Origin: Lachnospiraceae bacterium
GTDB taxonomy: Bacteria; Bacillota; Clostridia; Lachnospirales; Lachnospiraceae
Direction: 5' to 3'
NCBI GenBank assembly: GCA_017523785.1
Contig: JAFWVX010000035.1
Span: 1 to 64,000 of the forward strand
Length of the DNA stretch: 64,000 nucleotides
Shown: in pieces, positions 17,267 to 26,843 of the stretch
How the letters are laid out: each line of letters starts with the position of its first letter
Position numbering within the stretch: position 1 is the stretch's first letter
Program-made: the position numbers and the translations under genes
The notes under the pieces: generated by a model
Told to the model about the DNA's origin: nothing
What the model saw: the letters and a program-made list of their open reading frames with translations, nothing else
Databases searched by the model: none

Positions 17267-17390
17267 ATGTTCGTGGAATATTTGTAAATAGTAAAAAGAG
17301 TGTTAGATTATTTAATAATGAAATTTTACTGTTAATAAATCATGTTGTAAAAGTTTAAATAAAACAAAGGAATATTAGGGGGTGAATATA

Positions 17391-18029
17391 GTGGCATACG
17401 ATATATTTAGTCAAACAGATGATAAGGCATATGTTGTTGATATTTTTACAGAACCTATAGAGTTCAATGTGCCAGCATATCAAAGAGGCTATAGATGGGG
17501 AAAAGAAGAGGTAAATAAGCTTCTTGCTGATTTGGATGAAGTGATAATTAGTGATAAAGAGTATTGCTTGAACCCAATTTCATTGTCTCCGCCTAATGGA
17601 GTGGGAAGAATAGATGTAATTGATGGACAGCAAAGATTAACAACACTCTATATTTTATATGATTACTTGAATGTTATTAACATAAGAGCCAAAATTTATT
17701 ATGAAGCTAGAAATAGTTCCGTAGATATTAAAAGTATTTTGACTAATATTAAAAATGGGGCAATTGGAAATAATGTTGATGAATATTTTTTTAATGAAAC
17801 ATATAAAGCTATTGAAGAATATTTTAAAGTACCGTCTCAGAAAAATAATGAATTTAAAAATTATTTAAAAAATAATAAATTACACTATTTGGTTTATAAA
17901 GTCGATAAGAATGATGTTCATGGCGTATTTATAAGGATGAATAAAGAAAAAATTCCTTTGACTGATGCTGAAAAAGTAAAGAGTTTATTTGTAAGTTATG
18001 ATGAAGATAAAAAAATGATTTTAAATTGA
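17391..18029 (+). CDS. DUF262 (GmrSD-type) nuclease, N-terminal fragment
   Basis: About 212 residues. The GTG at 17391 is preferred to the GTG at 17382 because AGGGGG (17377-17382) is at the right distance. DUF262/ParB-like signatures: VPAYQRGYRWGKEEV, VIDGQQRLTTLYIL, and IRMNKEKIPLTDAEKVKSLF. DUF262 domains bind and hydrolyse nucleotides and recognise modified DNA in type IV restriction enzymes such as GmrSD and SspE. The frame stops in mid-domain at TGA 18027-18029, and the expected continuation (IAYSWDNIENELQNDEFWYYI) is found in another frame starting at 18026. Restoring one base in the A7 run at 18009-18015 would join the two. Treat this and the next entry as one broken gene. Confidence 0.75.
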   Translation: MAYDIFSQTDDKAYVVDIFTEPIEFNVPAYQRGYRWGKEEVNKLLADLDEVIISDKEYCLNPISLSPPNGVGRIDVIDGQQRLTTLYILYDYLNVINIRAKIYYEARNSSVDIKSILTNIKNGAIGNNVDEYFFNETYKAIEEYFKVPSQKNNEFKNYLKNNKLHYLVYKVDKNDVHGVFIRMNKEKIPLTDAEKVKSLFVSYDEDKKMILN

Positions 18030-19345
18030 ATATTGCATATTCTTGGGATAATATAGAAAATGAATTACAAAATGATGAATTCTGGTATTATATATATAAT
18101 GAAAAACTTAATAAAATTACTAACACTGAAGATATAAATGATAGCAGAATACAGTTTATATTAGAAATTGTATTAGAACAATCAGGCGTTAGCTCTGGGT
18201 TAGTTGATTTTTATTATAAGAAGTATAAAGAATATATGAATAATAGCCAACAGAATAAAGAATTGGACAATTTATGGATTAAAATTGAGCACTGCTTTGG
18301 AGTACTGAAAGATTGGTATAATGATATTGAAATTTATCATTATATGGGATTTATGTTATATAGAGAAGAAAATATTGCAAAAAAGATTAAAGATTACTAT
18401 AAGTTCTATGAAAGTAACACAAAAGATAGCTTTATAAAGCAATTAAAAAAAGATACAAAGAAAAAAATATGCAAGTCTCTTAATAATGTAAATCTTAATA
18501 ATGTAAAGTGCATAAATGAAAATGATAATGAGATTGACTTCAGAATATTAGAATCATATAAATTCGATGAAAATAAGAATTGCCCAAAAAGGGATTTATA
18601 TGATTTGTTGTTATTCTTTAACGTTGCTTATTATATTAATAAATCTATTAATGTTAGTAAGAAAGAAGAGTATAATGATTTGAAATTGTTTGAGCATTTT
18701 TCGTTTTATCATTTTAAGAAAGATAATTGGCAAATCGAGCATATTAGTCCAGTAAATGATAAAGATGTATATGCAAACAAGGATTCACAATTGAAAATAA
18801 TTGTAGAATTGCTTTATTATTTACAGTTAAATAAAAATAGTGGTGATAAAACTTATGAAGCAATAAAGGACAAACTACTTAAATTTTATAATAAATATAA
18901 AGATGATAAAGATACAAAAGAATCAGAAATTAAAAATGAATTCGTTAAATTAAAGATTGAAGATATAATCAATGACAATTTAAAAAACAGAATAGATGAT
19001 GATTGTAAAAATACAATAAAAAATTTTTGCTTATTAGATGCGGCTACAAATGAAGGATATGGAGATTCATTGTTTTTTGAAAAGAGGCGATGGATTTTAG
19101 GAAAAACATTAGGATATAAATTAGAATTGGTGGTAAATGAGAAAGGGTATGTTGAAGAAAGAGAAATAGAGCAGGACGGCAACAACCCTTTTTCATCTTA
19201 CATTTTACCATGTACTGAAAAGGTTTTTACAAAAAGTTTTTCAAATGGTTTAACTGATTTATATTCATGGACAAACGATGATGGAGATAATTATATAAAT
19301 GCAATAAAGAAAATATTTGAAAAAACTTTAAATGATGGAGGTTAA
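18026..19345 (+). CDS. DUF262/DUF1524-type nuclease, C-terminal fragment
   Basis: A 439-codon open frame beginning with TTG, without a credible start or ribosome site. It begins with the AYSWDNIENEL...FWYYI segment that in intact family members follows DUF262. Later it carries an HNH-like DUF1524 nuclease region: DNWQIEHISPVND (about residues 233-245) and NFCLLDAATNEGYGDSLFFEKRRW (about 331-354). The His and Asn expected for the finger are present, so the nuclease looks intact at sequence level. Together with the preceding fragment it would give a protein of about 652 residues. The stop lies just before the start of the second DUF262 gene. Confidence 0.7.
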   Translation: MNIAYSWDNIENELQNDEFWYYIYNEKLNKITNTEDINDSRIQFILEIVLEQSGVSSGLVDFYYKKYKEYMNNSQQNKELDNLWIKIEHCFGVLKDWYNDIEIYHYMGFMLYREENIAKKIKDYYKFYESNTKDSFIKQLKKDTKKKICKSLNNVNLNNVKCINENDNEIDFRILESYKFDENKNCPKRDLYDLLLFFNVAYYINKSINVSKKEEYNDLKLFEHFSFYHFKKDNWQIEHISPVNDKDVYANKDSQLKIIVELLYYLQLNKNSGDKTYEAIKDKLLKFYNKYKDDKDTKESEIKNEFVKLKIEDIINDNLKNRIDDDCKNTIKNFCLLDAATNEGYGDSLFFEKRRWILGKTLGYKLELVVNEKGYVEEREIEQDGNNPFSSYILPCTEKVFTKSFSNGLTDLYSWTNDDGDNYINAIKKIFEKTLNDGG

Positions 19346-19346
19346 T

Positions 19347-21818
19347 ATGAATACGATTACGATTAAAGATTTGTTTGAAAAATATAGAGTTATAGTTCCA
19401 GCAATTCAAAGAGACTATGCACAAGGGAGAGAAGATAAGAAGCACAACAATATAAAAGGGAAGGGGTTTTTTGACTATATATTAAATAATAATGATATAT
19501 CTATTGATTTGATTTATGCTTATAAAAATAATTTAACTGATGAATTGTATCCAATAGATGGACAACAAAGATTAACATCGATTTGGCTAACTATAATGTT
19601 TTTTTATTCTAAACTTGATAATACTAATAAATTAACAATACCGTCAAAATTTAAAGACTTCACATATGAGACACGAGTTTCTTCTACTAGATTTTTTAAG
19701 AAGTTGTTAGATGAGTTTGCCCCTCAAACGAAGAATTTATCGCAAACAAAAACTTTATCAAATTCTATAGTTTTTTTGAAAACTATTTTAGATAAAGATA
19801 GCAAAAAAGAAATTAGAAATGGTAAAACAATAACAAATGAAAACTGGTTTTTAAATTCCTGGAAACAGGATCCCACAATCAAAGGAATAATTAATGCATA
19901 TGATTATTTAGGTGAATGCTACGAAAAAAATAAAAATAATATAGATTGTAATCAAATAATTAGTAACTTACTTAGTATTAAATTAAATTTAATTGGACAA
20001 AGCAACAATACTGTTGAGTTCGTGGATGCATATATTAAAATGAATGATAGAGGTAAACTTCTTTCTAATTTTGACAATTTGAAAGCTGACATCATTGAAT
20101 TTTTAAGTAATAATCAATACCCAAATTATAAAAATTTTGAAAAGGGTATAAATAATAATTGGAATGATTTATTTTTTAATAATTGTATAGACAAAAAAAC
20201 TTTTGAAGAAGAGTTTTTTACATTTTTAAATTTGCTGCTTTTGGTTGAGGAAATTAAAAAAACAAGTGGGAAAATAAAAGGTATAAATGCATATAAGCTT
20301 TTTAGAATTGTTGATTATAAAGAAGAGTTTAAAGAAATCAGTAACTACATAGATGATAGTTTTATTGGACGTCTATCAATTTTTTTTAAAAATATTCAGA
20401 GTAGTGTAAATAATATTAATTTTTTAATACATCAAAAAATACCAACTTGGGCACATAACCAATCAAACATCAAAGATTTTAAATTCATTGCTAAAAGTAC
20501 TAAAGATTATGATCCATTTAAGTTTTACAATATAATTCTTTTTTATGGTATATATATCTTTTTTTCAGCAACAGTAAGAAATATTACAGAAGAAGATTGG
20601 TATCGAATAGTTTGTAATATTGTAGAAGATGAAGATATAAGTGATGTAAATAGATTGCGACCAATTATTAATAAGATTGACACGTTGTTTAGTTCGTTAA
20701 ATGGAGGATCTAGCCAATCATTAGATGGGGTATATAAATCAGAGTACGATAAATATAATTATAAAATAAATAACAAATGTAAAAAAGATATTGAGGACGA
20801 AGAAAATAATAATTTTTATTCGGGGTATATTGATTTTGTATTTTTGTATGACCGACAAAATAATAATTACGATATAGATAAAACAAATCCAAAGGTTTTT
20901 AAAAAAAGGATAAAAATAGTTGATAACAATGTTTTTTTACAAAATGGATTTGCTAATAAAAAAATTTTGCAAAACTATTTTAAGTATTTGGTTTTGAACG
21001 GTATTAGCAATGATGAATTTCTAAAACATACTAGGTATTCTATAGAAAAAATAGATGTTAACAGTGGAAAGAATGATCCGTTTGAAAATGATGCACGTAG
21101 AAAAATGTTTAAAAACATGTTAAAGGATGATAAATTTAAGTTATATTTCGAAGATATTATTATTAATAGTGGTCAACAAAAACCTCAAAATAAAATTAAT
21201 ATCCATGATTTTGAAGGCTTGTACAATAATGATGAGTTCTATAAATATTATATTGCAGAAAAATTTAGTACAAATGATAATTTGAAATGGACGATGGATG
21301 AAGGAAAATATATTAGATTGGCAGGCAAATCTACAAATGATAGAGTAGTATGCTTAGATTATGAAAAAAACAAAAAGATTATTGATCTTGGAAACTTTTG
21401 TAATGTTAATATTAAAACTATACCAGATGAAGATTCATCAGTGGCTAATGATAATAAAAATAAAACAAGTACACATCCGATTATTGTCTTAGATCACAAT
21501 AAACAAATATTTTTTAATAATAATAGCATTGCAAACATAGAAGATGTCTTAAAAATAAAAACAATTAAGATTAAAAATAAGAATATAAAAAATCAATTAC
21601 AAAATTGCGGTGGTATTAAAAACGATAAAATTAATTTCATATCTAATAGCGATATAGATATAGATAAGAATAATACTAGTAATGATGAAATATGTTTTTT
21701 TACTGATTGTATAGTTGATGATGGAAGTTTTAAAAAGGCAATTGAAAATAAACTAAAAAATGAACTAAAAAATATGAACATAAAAAATGTTGAAATTACA
21801 ATTGAAAATGAGCCGTAG
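19347..21818 (+). CDS. Second DUF262-family protein, large
   Basis: About 823 residues. The ATG at 19347 is chosen over 19332 because GGAGG (19337-19341) precedes it at normal spacing; the gene starts two bases after the previous stop. The N-terminal DUF262 core is clear: VPAIQRDYAQGRED, YPIDGQQRLTSIWLTIMFFY, and FVDAYIKMNDRGKLLSNFDNLKADIIEFL. The C-terminal 550 residues are not recognised and contain no obvious HNH motif. It is extremely AT-rich (long Asn/Lys/Ile runs), unlike its chromosomal neighbours, suggesting recent transfer. The tight pairing with the other DUF262/HNH gene suggests a two-protein DNA-targeting defence module. Confidence 0.75.
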   Translation: MNTITIKDLFEKYRVIVPAIQRDYAQGREDKKHNNIKGKGFFDYILNNNDISIDLIYAYKNNLTDELYPIDGQQRLTSIWLTIMFFYSKLDNTNKLTIPSKFKDFTYETRVSSTRFFKKLLDEFAPQTKNLSQTKTLSNSIVFLKTILDKDSKKEIRNGKTITNENWFLNSWKQDPTIKGIINAYDYLGECYEKNKNNIDCNQIISNLLSIKLNLIGQSNNTVEFVDAYIKMNDRGKLLSNFDNLKADIIEFLSNNQYPNYKNFEKGINNNWNDLFFNNCIDKKTFEEEFFTFLNLLLLVEEIKKTSGKIKGINAYKLFRIVDYKEEFKEISNYIDDSFIGRLSIFFKNIQSSVNNINFLIHQKIPTWAHNQSNIKDFKFIAKSTKDYDPFKFYNIILFYGIYIFFSATVRNITEEDWYRIVCNIVEDEDISDVNRLRPIINKIDTLFSSLNGGSSQSLDGVYKSEYDKYNYKINNKCKKDIEDEENNNFYSGYIDFVFLYDRQNNNYDIDKTNPKVFKKRIKIVDNNVFLQNGFANKKILQNYFKYLVLNGISNDEFLKHTRYSIEKIDVNSGKNDPFENDARRKMFKNMLKDDKFKLYFEDIIINSGQQKPQNKINIHDFEGLYNNDEFYKYYIAEKFSTNDNLKWTMDEGKYIRLAGKSTNDRVVCLDYEKNKKIIDLGNFCNVNIKTIPDEDSSVANDNKNKTSTHPIIVLDHNKQIFFNNNSIANIEDVLKIKTIKIKNKNIKNQLQNCGGIKNDKINFISNSDIDIDKNNTSNDEICFFTDCIVDDGSFKKAIENKLKNELKNMNIKNVEITIENEP

Positions 21819-21947
21819 AAACATTCATATTGTGCGTCAGTTTGAAAGTAAATCGTAAAATTTTTGTATTAGAAATAACATAATAGCACTTAATGTTAAA
21901 GTATTAAATAAAAAAAACTATTCAATATCGAATCATAGGAGCAAACC

Positions 21948-23366
21948 ATGTGGGTACAGTCTGTTTACATTTGTTGTAAAGGTATTGGCAAGAAAGAAAA
22001 ATATAAAGAGCTGTTAAAAGGTTTTGAGCCTAATTATTTTACGCCAGTTTATGCAAGTGGCAATGCATTAGTGTTGGAAAACTATGAGAATATTAGAATT
22101 GATTATGACTGTGCAATTAAGGAGTTCTCAAAGAATCACCCAAACGATATGTTATGTGTTAATGATAGGTATACACATTTCGAGGATAAGGTGCATAATA
22201 GTAAGATAAACCAAGACAGGTTTGAGTACTATAAGGCGGGTAAAAAAATAGCCCATTCTATATATAAGTATAAAAAAGCTGGCAAAAATGATTTTGTATC
22301 TGTGCCACTAGATGATGGCGGATATGACTACATGGAGCTTTATTATAAAAAGCCAAATGCTAAGTTTTATGTTGATGATAAATTGGTTGATGAGAAAAAG
22401 TTTTTGTCTGTGTTCAGCAGTGGTGAGCGGAAAATATTTGATGAGGTTTTAGGCGTATTGAATAGCAAAAGTTATGAGCTCGGTACTTTAAATACTTATT
22501 TGAATGTTGATAAAACTTGTCAAGAAGAAATAAAGAGTCTAGAGAATAAGATATTGAAAACAAGTGGGGATATTGTAAGCGAACTCAATAAGGCAAGTAA
22601 ATCAAAAACTAAAGATAAGGTGCCAGTAGTATACGATACTGATGGAAAGACAGCAAAAATAATTAGTAAGGAATTAAGAAAAAACATTTTTGAAAGTCTT
22701 GAAGAAGTATTTGGTGATTTTTATCCTAATGGTGATTTAGATGACATATATTATGATAATTACTATGATATGGTTGATGCTGATGTCGATGTGAGCCCAG
22801 AAGAAGTTGATGAGTGCAAATTATTTATGAGATGTTTATTGCACTTTTTCTTCAAGATGGTTGAGGTAAATCTTGATTTTAAACATTATAAAGAAATGAT
22901 AGAGGCGCTGATTTCTTATACAAAATCGCATGGCAAAAATGATTTAATCTTAGAGCATCTTGAAATGGTTAAAGATGGCATGAAAGAGTTGCCAAAAGAA
23001 ATTATCAAAGAGTATAAACTTGATAAAATAGTTAAAAAGATTTCATTTGACAAACTAATAAAGATGCTTAGAAATGTAGAAAAGTATTATTCATATTATA
23101 AACCACATTTTGTAGGTAGCATTGACAGAAAAGATTTGAAGAATCTGGATGTGGAGTATATAGCATTTTCAGCAAATGAAGATGGAAAAGAAAGTGGCTT
23201 TGATGATGTATATGTATGTATAAAGAATAGTGACAGAAGTGCAGTAAAAAAATATATTAAAAAGTCAGTTGCTGAAGTAGAGTATATGGGTAGTAAAGAT
23301 AAGTACATCTCTATTTACACAATGGAATATAAAAAAAGTGAATTGAGTGATTACATTTACGAATAA
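21948..23366 (+). CDS. Protein of unknown function, 472 residues
   Basis: I do not recognise this protein. It has no signal peptide or clear membrane segment. It begins with WVQSVYICCKGIGKKEKYKELLKGF and is rich in Lys, Asp and Tyr. A charged stretch at about 180-225 (EEIKSLENKILKTSGDIVSEL) may be helical, followed by an acidic region (GDLDDIYYDNYYDMVDADVDVSPEEVDE). The C-terminal 80 residues (DVEYIAFSANEDGKESGFDDVYVCIKN) could be a small alpha/beta domain. An AGGAGC ribosome site lies at 21936-21941. It follows the DUF262 genes after 129 bases and may belong to the same accessory island. Confidence 0.65.
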   Translation: MWVQSVYICCKGIGKKEKYKELLKGFEPNYFTPVYASGNALVLENYENIRIDYDCAIKEFSKNHPNDMLCVNDRYTHFEDKVHNSKINQDRFEYYKAGKKIAHSIYKYKKAGKNDFVSVPLDDGGYDYMELYYKKPNAKFYVDDKLVDEKKFLSVFSSGERKIFDEVLGVLNSKSYELGTLNTYLNVDKTCQEEIKSLENKILKTSGDIVSELNKASKSKTKDKVPVVYDTDGKTAKIISKELRKNIFESLEEVFGDFYPNGDLDDIYYDNYYDMVDADVDVSPEEVDECKLFMRCLLHFFFKMVEVNLDFKHYKEMIEALISYTKSHGKNDLILEHLEMVKDGMKELPKEIIKEYKLDKIVKKISFDKLIKMLRNVEKYYSYYKPHFVGSIDRKDLKNLDVEYIAFSANEDGKESGFDDVYVCIKNSDRSAVKKYIKKSVAEVEYMGSKDKYISIYTMEYKKSELSDYIYE

Positions 23367-23459
23367 AAAAAAAGATGATCATTTGATAAGAGTAGTAGCG
23401 AAAATAGTTAATTAATAAATCAGTGTGCTAATGTAAAATAATAAATGTGATGAGGATTT

Positions 23460-23690
23460 ATGGGCTGGGATGGAGTAGAAGTAAATAAAATTTTAACTAA
23501 AAAAGAGATAAAAGCGAAATTGGATGACTTTTATGGACCGCTAGATAGTGAACTAGTTTCAAATTTGGAAAATATTTTCAAGATTCAAAGAGTAAGAAAA
23601 CTCCTATTGAATGGTTGATATTAGATATTGATAATAAAAAAATGAAGCATTGCTAATTTCTGAAATATAACAAGCGAGCCAATTAGAAGT
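23460..23690 (+). pseudogene. Remnant of a DUF6273-like protein
   Basis: A 52-codon open frame (23460-23618, MGWDGVEVNKILTKK...) is followed in a second frame by SKKTPIEWLILDIDNKKMK and, after one more shift at an A run, by ALLISEI. Joined, this resembles the start of a DUF6273 domain (typically xxPIEWxVLDxxxxKALLIS). An intact member of this family is at 48565-49362. At least two frameshifts are needed, so I read this as a decayed gene. This is also the main content of the 343-base gap before the next gene. Confidence 0.45.
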
Positions 23691-23709
23691 CAAAGAAAGG
23701 ACACTTAAT

Positions 23710-25491
23710 ATGAACAATGTAGATTTGAAAAGAATGAATGTAAATCGTTTTTGTAAATGCATTATAGTAACTATATTACTTGCACTATTAGTCTCTTGCT
23801 CTAAAGAAAAATTAGATGGAGTAAGCACTGATTTTGATAAAAAGACAAGTAGTTACAAACATATTAATAATGGGGGTATCAAGGACAATGAAAATCTCCC
23901 ATATAATATTGATGCAATTACAGGCGCCACTATGACGATTGAGGGTGCAGGAGTATATACTAGCATCCCGCTTTCAGTTAGAGAAATCGAAAATACGACT
24001 AATGGTCAAGTTAAAGGTAAATATAGAGATAAGAATGGTGTATTCTATTATGAAGGACTAGATTTATATTATTTACTATATGATATGAAAGATGGTGATA
24101 ACGGAATTAAACTTACTGACAAATCATATAAAGTAATATTAAAAAATAGTAATCGAGAAAGTATTTCTGAATTTACATTAGAGGAAGTAAAAAAAGCACA
24201 CGATGATAAAAGACCTATACTTCTTGCATATGGTGTAGGGGACAATGATGAAGAAGTGATAGCACCTTTTGTATATGATGGCAAAGAAAAAGGTAGTCAC
24301 TCGCTTGGATATGTTGATAAATTAAAAAATGAAGATGGATGTATAAAACTTGTATATGATGTAGATACATATGGAAAGAATAATTATAAAGAATTTGCAA
24401 ATGTGGCTTATGTGTATGTTGCGGAAGAAAAAGAACCTGGATTTAAGCATGTAAATAACACTGTCAATCCTTTATACAATGATTCTAAATATACGGATTA
24501 CATCATCACATTTAGAGGCAGCGAATTGAAAAATGAAATCACTATGACTGTGAAGGACATAGAGAATGTAGTTAAGTATGATAATAAAAATCAAGTTGTA
24601 AAAAATGGAATGGGTGTCCGTGACGAATATAGCCTTGCAAATAATGCATATTGGTATGTAAACACTTATGAAGGTGTAGATTTATATAAATATCTTATGT
24701 ATCTTGGAATGGAAGATGCAAAAACTATGGGATTAAAAAAAGCACGAACAACTCTTGTTAAATTTATAGCCGCTGATGGTGCAGAGTCAAATGAGACTTT
24801 TTCTATAGATACACTGTCTTATCCTGATGCTTTTGGTTTTTACAAAAAAAATAGTAATGATAAAAATGATGGAACATATATATCTACCAATGAAGATCTA
24901 GTAAAACTTGGCTATCCAGTACTTCTTGCGTACGGTGTAAATTATTATCCATACACTATAACTAAGGCAGATGAAGCATATGTGTCTGGTCTTTCTAATA
25001 GTGGTGGACCTATGCATGTAGTATTTGGTAAAACTCAGTACAATCACCCAAATGGTTCTAATCAAATACAATATCTTGATACTGTGGTTGTAGGTGAAGA
25101 TATACTTTATAATACTCATACATATACAGATGATGAAAACATAAAGAAGTATAAAGATGATACATTAAAAATTGTTATAAAAAATGAAAAAGATGAAATA
25201 ATAAATGAAAAAGTTGTAAGTGTAGAAGAAATTGAAAATTTAGTATATGGCGAAAATGTAAGTAAACAAGATAAGAAGTTGTATAAGCTTAAAGACCATT
25301 ATGAAACAAGCGCTAATGGGAATGTAGAATCACATATTTACGAAGGGGTGGATTTAAATAATTTCTTACTTGAGTATATAAAGCTTACTGGACTTAACGG
25401 CAGTATAGAATTCAAAAGCCAAAATGAAGAAGTCAAGGTTAGTTTAGATTCATTATTTAAAGAAGGATATAACAATGTATTAAAAAGATGA
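23710..25491 (+). CDS. Lipoprotein with flavinylation-type motif and molybdopterin-oxidoreductase-like repeats (N-terminal part)
   Basis: 593 residues. The signal peptide ends in the lipobox LVSC (Cys30). Residues 68-76 read DAITGATMT, which matches the D-x-x-[ST]-G-A-T-x-[ST] motif to which ApbE attaches FMN. The rest consists of repeating units with the pattern YEGLDLYYLLYDM / LEEVKKAH / RPILLAYGVG / IAPFVYDG, similar to the sulfite-oxidase-type molybdopterin-binding fold but without a recognisable cofactor cysteine. It acts outside the membrane. The frame is ended by a single TGA (25489-25491), and the same frame continues open to 26805 with matching repeats, so this is probably the first part of a protein of about 1031 residues. 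It is the first gene of a run that includes an ABC importer. Confidence 0.7.
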   Translation: MNNVDLKRMNVNRFCKCIIVTILLALLVSCSKEKLDGVSTDFDKKTSSYKHINNGGIKDNENLPYNIDAITGATMTIEGAGVYTSIPLSVREIENTTNGQVKGKYRDKNGVFYYEGLDLYYLLYDMKDGDNGIKLTDKSYKVILKNSNRESISEFTLEEVKKAHDDKRPILLAYGVGDNDEEVIAPFVYDGKEKGSHSLGYVDKLKNEDGCIKLVYDVDTYGKNNYKEFANVAYVYVAEEKEPGFKHVNNTVNPLYNDSKYTDYIITFRGSELKNEITMTVKDIENVVKYDNKNQVVKNGMGVRDEYSLANNAYWYVNTYEGVDLYKYLMYLGMEDAKTMGLKKARTTLVKFIAADGAESNETFSIDTLSYPDAFGFYKKNSNDKNDGTYISTNEDLVKLGYPVLLAYGVNYYPYTITKADEAYVSGLSNSGGPMHVVFGKTQYNHPNGSNQIQYLDTVVVGEDILYNTHTYTDDENIKKYKDDTLKIVIKNEKDEIINEKVVSVEEIENLVYGENVSKQDKKLYKLKDHYETSANGNVESHIYEGVDLNNFLLEYIKLTGLNGSIEFKSQNEEVKVSLDSLFKEGYNNVLKR

Positions 25492-25533
25492 AACATTAGA
25501 CCTATAATTGCATTTGCTAAGAATGGAAAAGCA

Positions 25534-26805
25534 TTGGTGAAGAATGAAAACTCAGACGGATATGTAGATTATATTGGTTTGAAAGCTGAAACAAATGAGA
25601 ATAGTAAATATGAAGTGAAAAATTTTGGTGGGCCACTTACTATAATACTACCAAGTGCTGATAAAGAAAATTATAATGGAAAACATTTATATAATGTCGA
25701 TACCATAGTTATAAAACTAGATGTTGACAAGTATTCTCATATATATAATGATGAAGATAATCTAAAAAACAATAAAATATTATTTACTGGACCTGGTCTT
25801 GAAAAAGAAGTATATCTTACTGTAACTGATATAGAAGAAATGCAAACTAAAATTAAAACTATGATTTTAAATATTCAAGAAAATGATAATGGTGGTAGTA
25901 AAACTTACGCAGATAGATATAGAGGTATGCCGCTTTATGACTTATTTAAGATAATAGGTATAAAGAATAATGCCGCAGATGTAACTATAGAAGGTGCGAG
26001 TGGTAAAAGTATAACTGTTCCATTAAATAGAATAAAAAATAAATATGAGTTTATTAAAGGCGAGATAGAAGTAGCAATGCTTGCATTTGGTAAAAGACCT
26101 GATGATGAAGAGGGTGATATGACAAGCAATGAATTTGCATCTAATGGCAAAGCACTTACACTAAAGGATGGCGGACCTATTAAATTCATAATTCCATTTG
26201 AAGATGTAGATAGTACAAATGCAGTTTTTTTTGTAGAAAATGTAACAAAGGTGTATGTAGCGGCCAATGAAATAGACACTTGGAGTCATAGTATGTCCGA
26301 TGTATACAGTGAGTTTTTGGATGATACATTCACTATGGTTATAAAGAATGACACTGATGAGATAGAAAAGGTATGGACATTAAAAGAACTTGAAGAAATG
26401 AAAGACTTGATTGTTAGAGATAAATATTTTGTGTTAAATATTGGTGATGCTGAAGGAATAGACATATGGAAACTCGTAAAGAAAAATTACGATATCAAAA
26501 ATGAAAATCTTGTATCAGTTACATTCTATGCTGAAGATGGATATAAAAATGATGTCCTTAGTGTAGTTGGTATAAATGCACTTGAAAATGGAGTTGAATT
26601 TGATGGAGAAGATAAGAAAGTTTTATTGAGCTATGCCATAAATGGCTATCCACTTGTAAATGATGAGAATCACGAAGGATATACTGGGCTTGCTAAAAAC
26701 ACTGATGGACCGATGAGATTAATAGTTGAAAATGTGCAAGGCGCTTCAGTAAAAAAATGTAATAAAGTCGTAGTTACTGTATCTGATGAGACATTAAAAA
26801 AGTAA
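25534..26805 (+). CDS. Same lipoprotein, C-terminal part after an in-frame TGA
   Basis: 423 codons from a TTG. The open frame actually resumes at 25492, directly after the TGA and in the same frame as the preceding gene. There is no ribosome site or ATG. It continues the repeat pattern: RPIIAFAKNGKAL, FGGPLTIILPS, YRGMPLYDLFKIIGI, VAMLAFGKRPDDEEG, GGPIKFIIPF, LLSYAINGYPLVND, NTDGPMRLIVENV. As it has no signal peptide, it would not be exported alone. Either the TGA is a recent nonsense mutation, or it is read through, or it is a sequence error. Confidence 0.6.
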   Translation: MVKNENSDGYVDYIGLKAETNENSKYEVKNFGGPLTIILPSADKENYNGKHLYNVDTIVIKLDVDKYSHIYNDEDNLKNNKILFTGPGLEKEVYLTVTDIEEMQTKIKTMILNIQENDNGGSKTYADRYRGMPLYDLFKIIGIKNNAADVTIEGASGKSITVPLNRIKNKYEFIKGEIEVAMLAFGKRPDDEEGDMTSNEFASNGKALTLKDGGPIKFIIPFEDVDSTNAVFFVENVTKVYVAANEIDTWSHSMSDVYSEFLDDTFTMVIKNDTDEIEKVWTLKELEEMKDLIVRDKYFVLNIGDAEGIDIWKLVKKNYDIKNENLVSVTFYAEDGYKNDVLSVVGINALENGVEFDGEDKKVLLSYAINGYPLVNDENHEGYTGLAKNTDGPMRLIVENVQGASVKKCNKVVVTVSDETLKK

Positions 26806-26843
26806 ATTCTGAGTTTTAATAATTTGTGAGGACATAAGTATAG

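Noticed and set aside
16514..23366. Prophage or integrative element
   Set aside because: No integrase, transposase, phage structural genes or attachment-site repeats were seen; only the AT-rich composition and nuclease genes suggest transfer.
25489..25491. Selenocysteine at the in-frame TGA
   Set aside because: No convincing hairpin directly downstream and no catalytic role for Sec in this repeat; nonsense mutation or sequence error is simpler.
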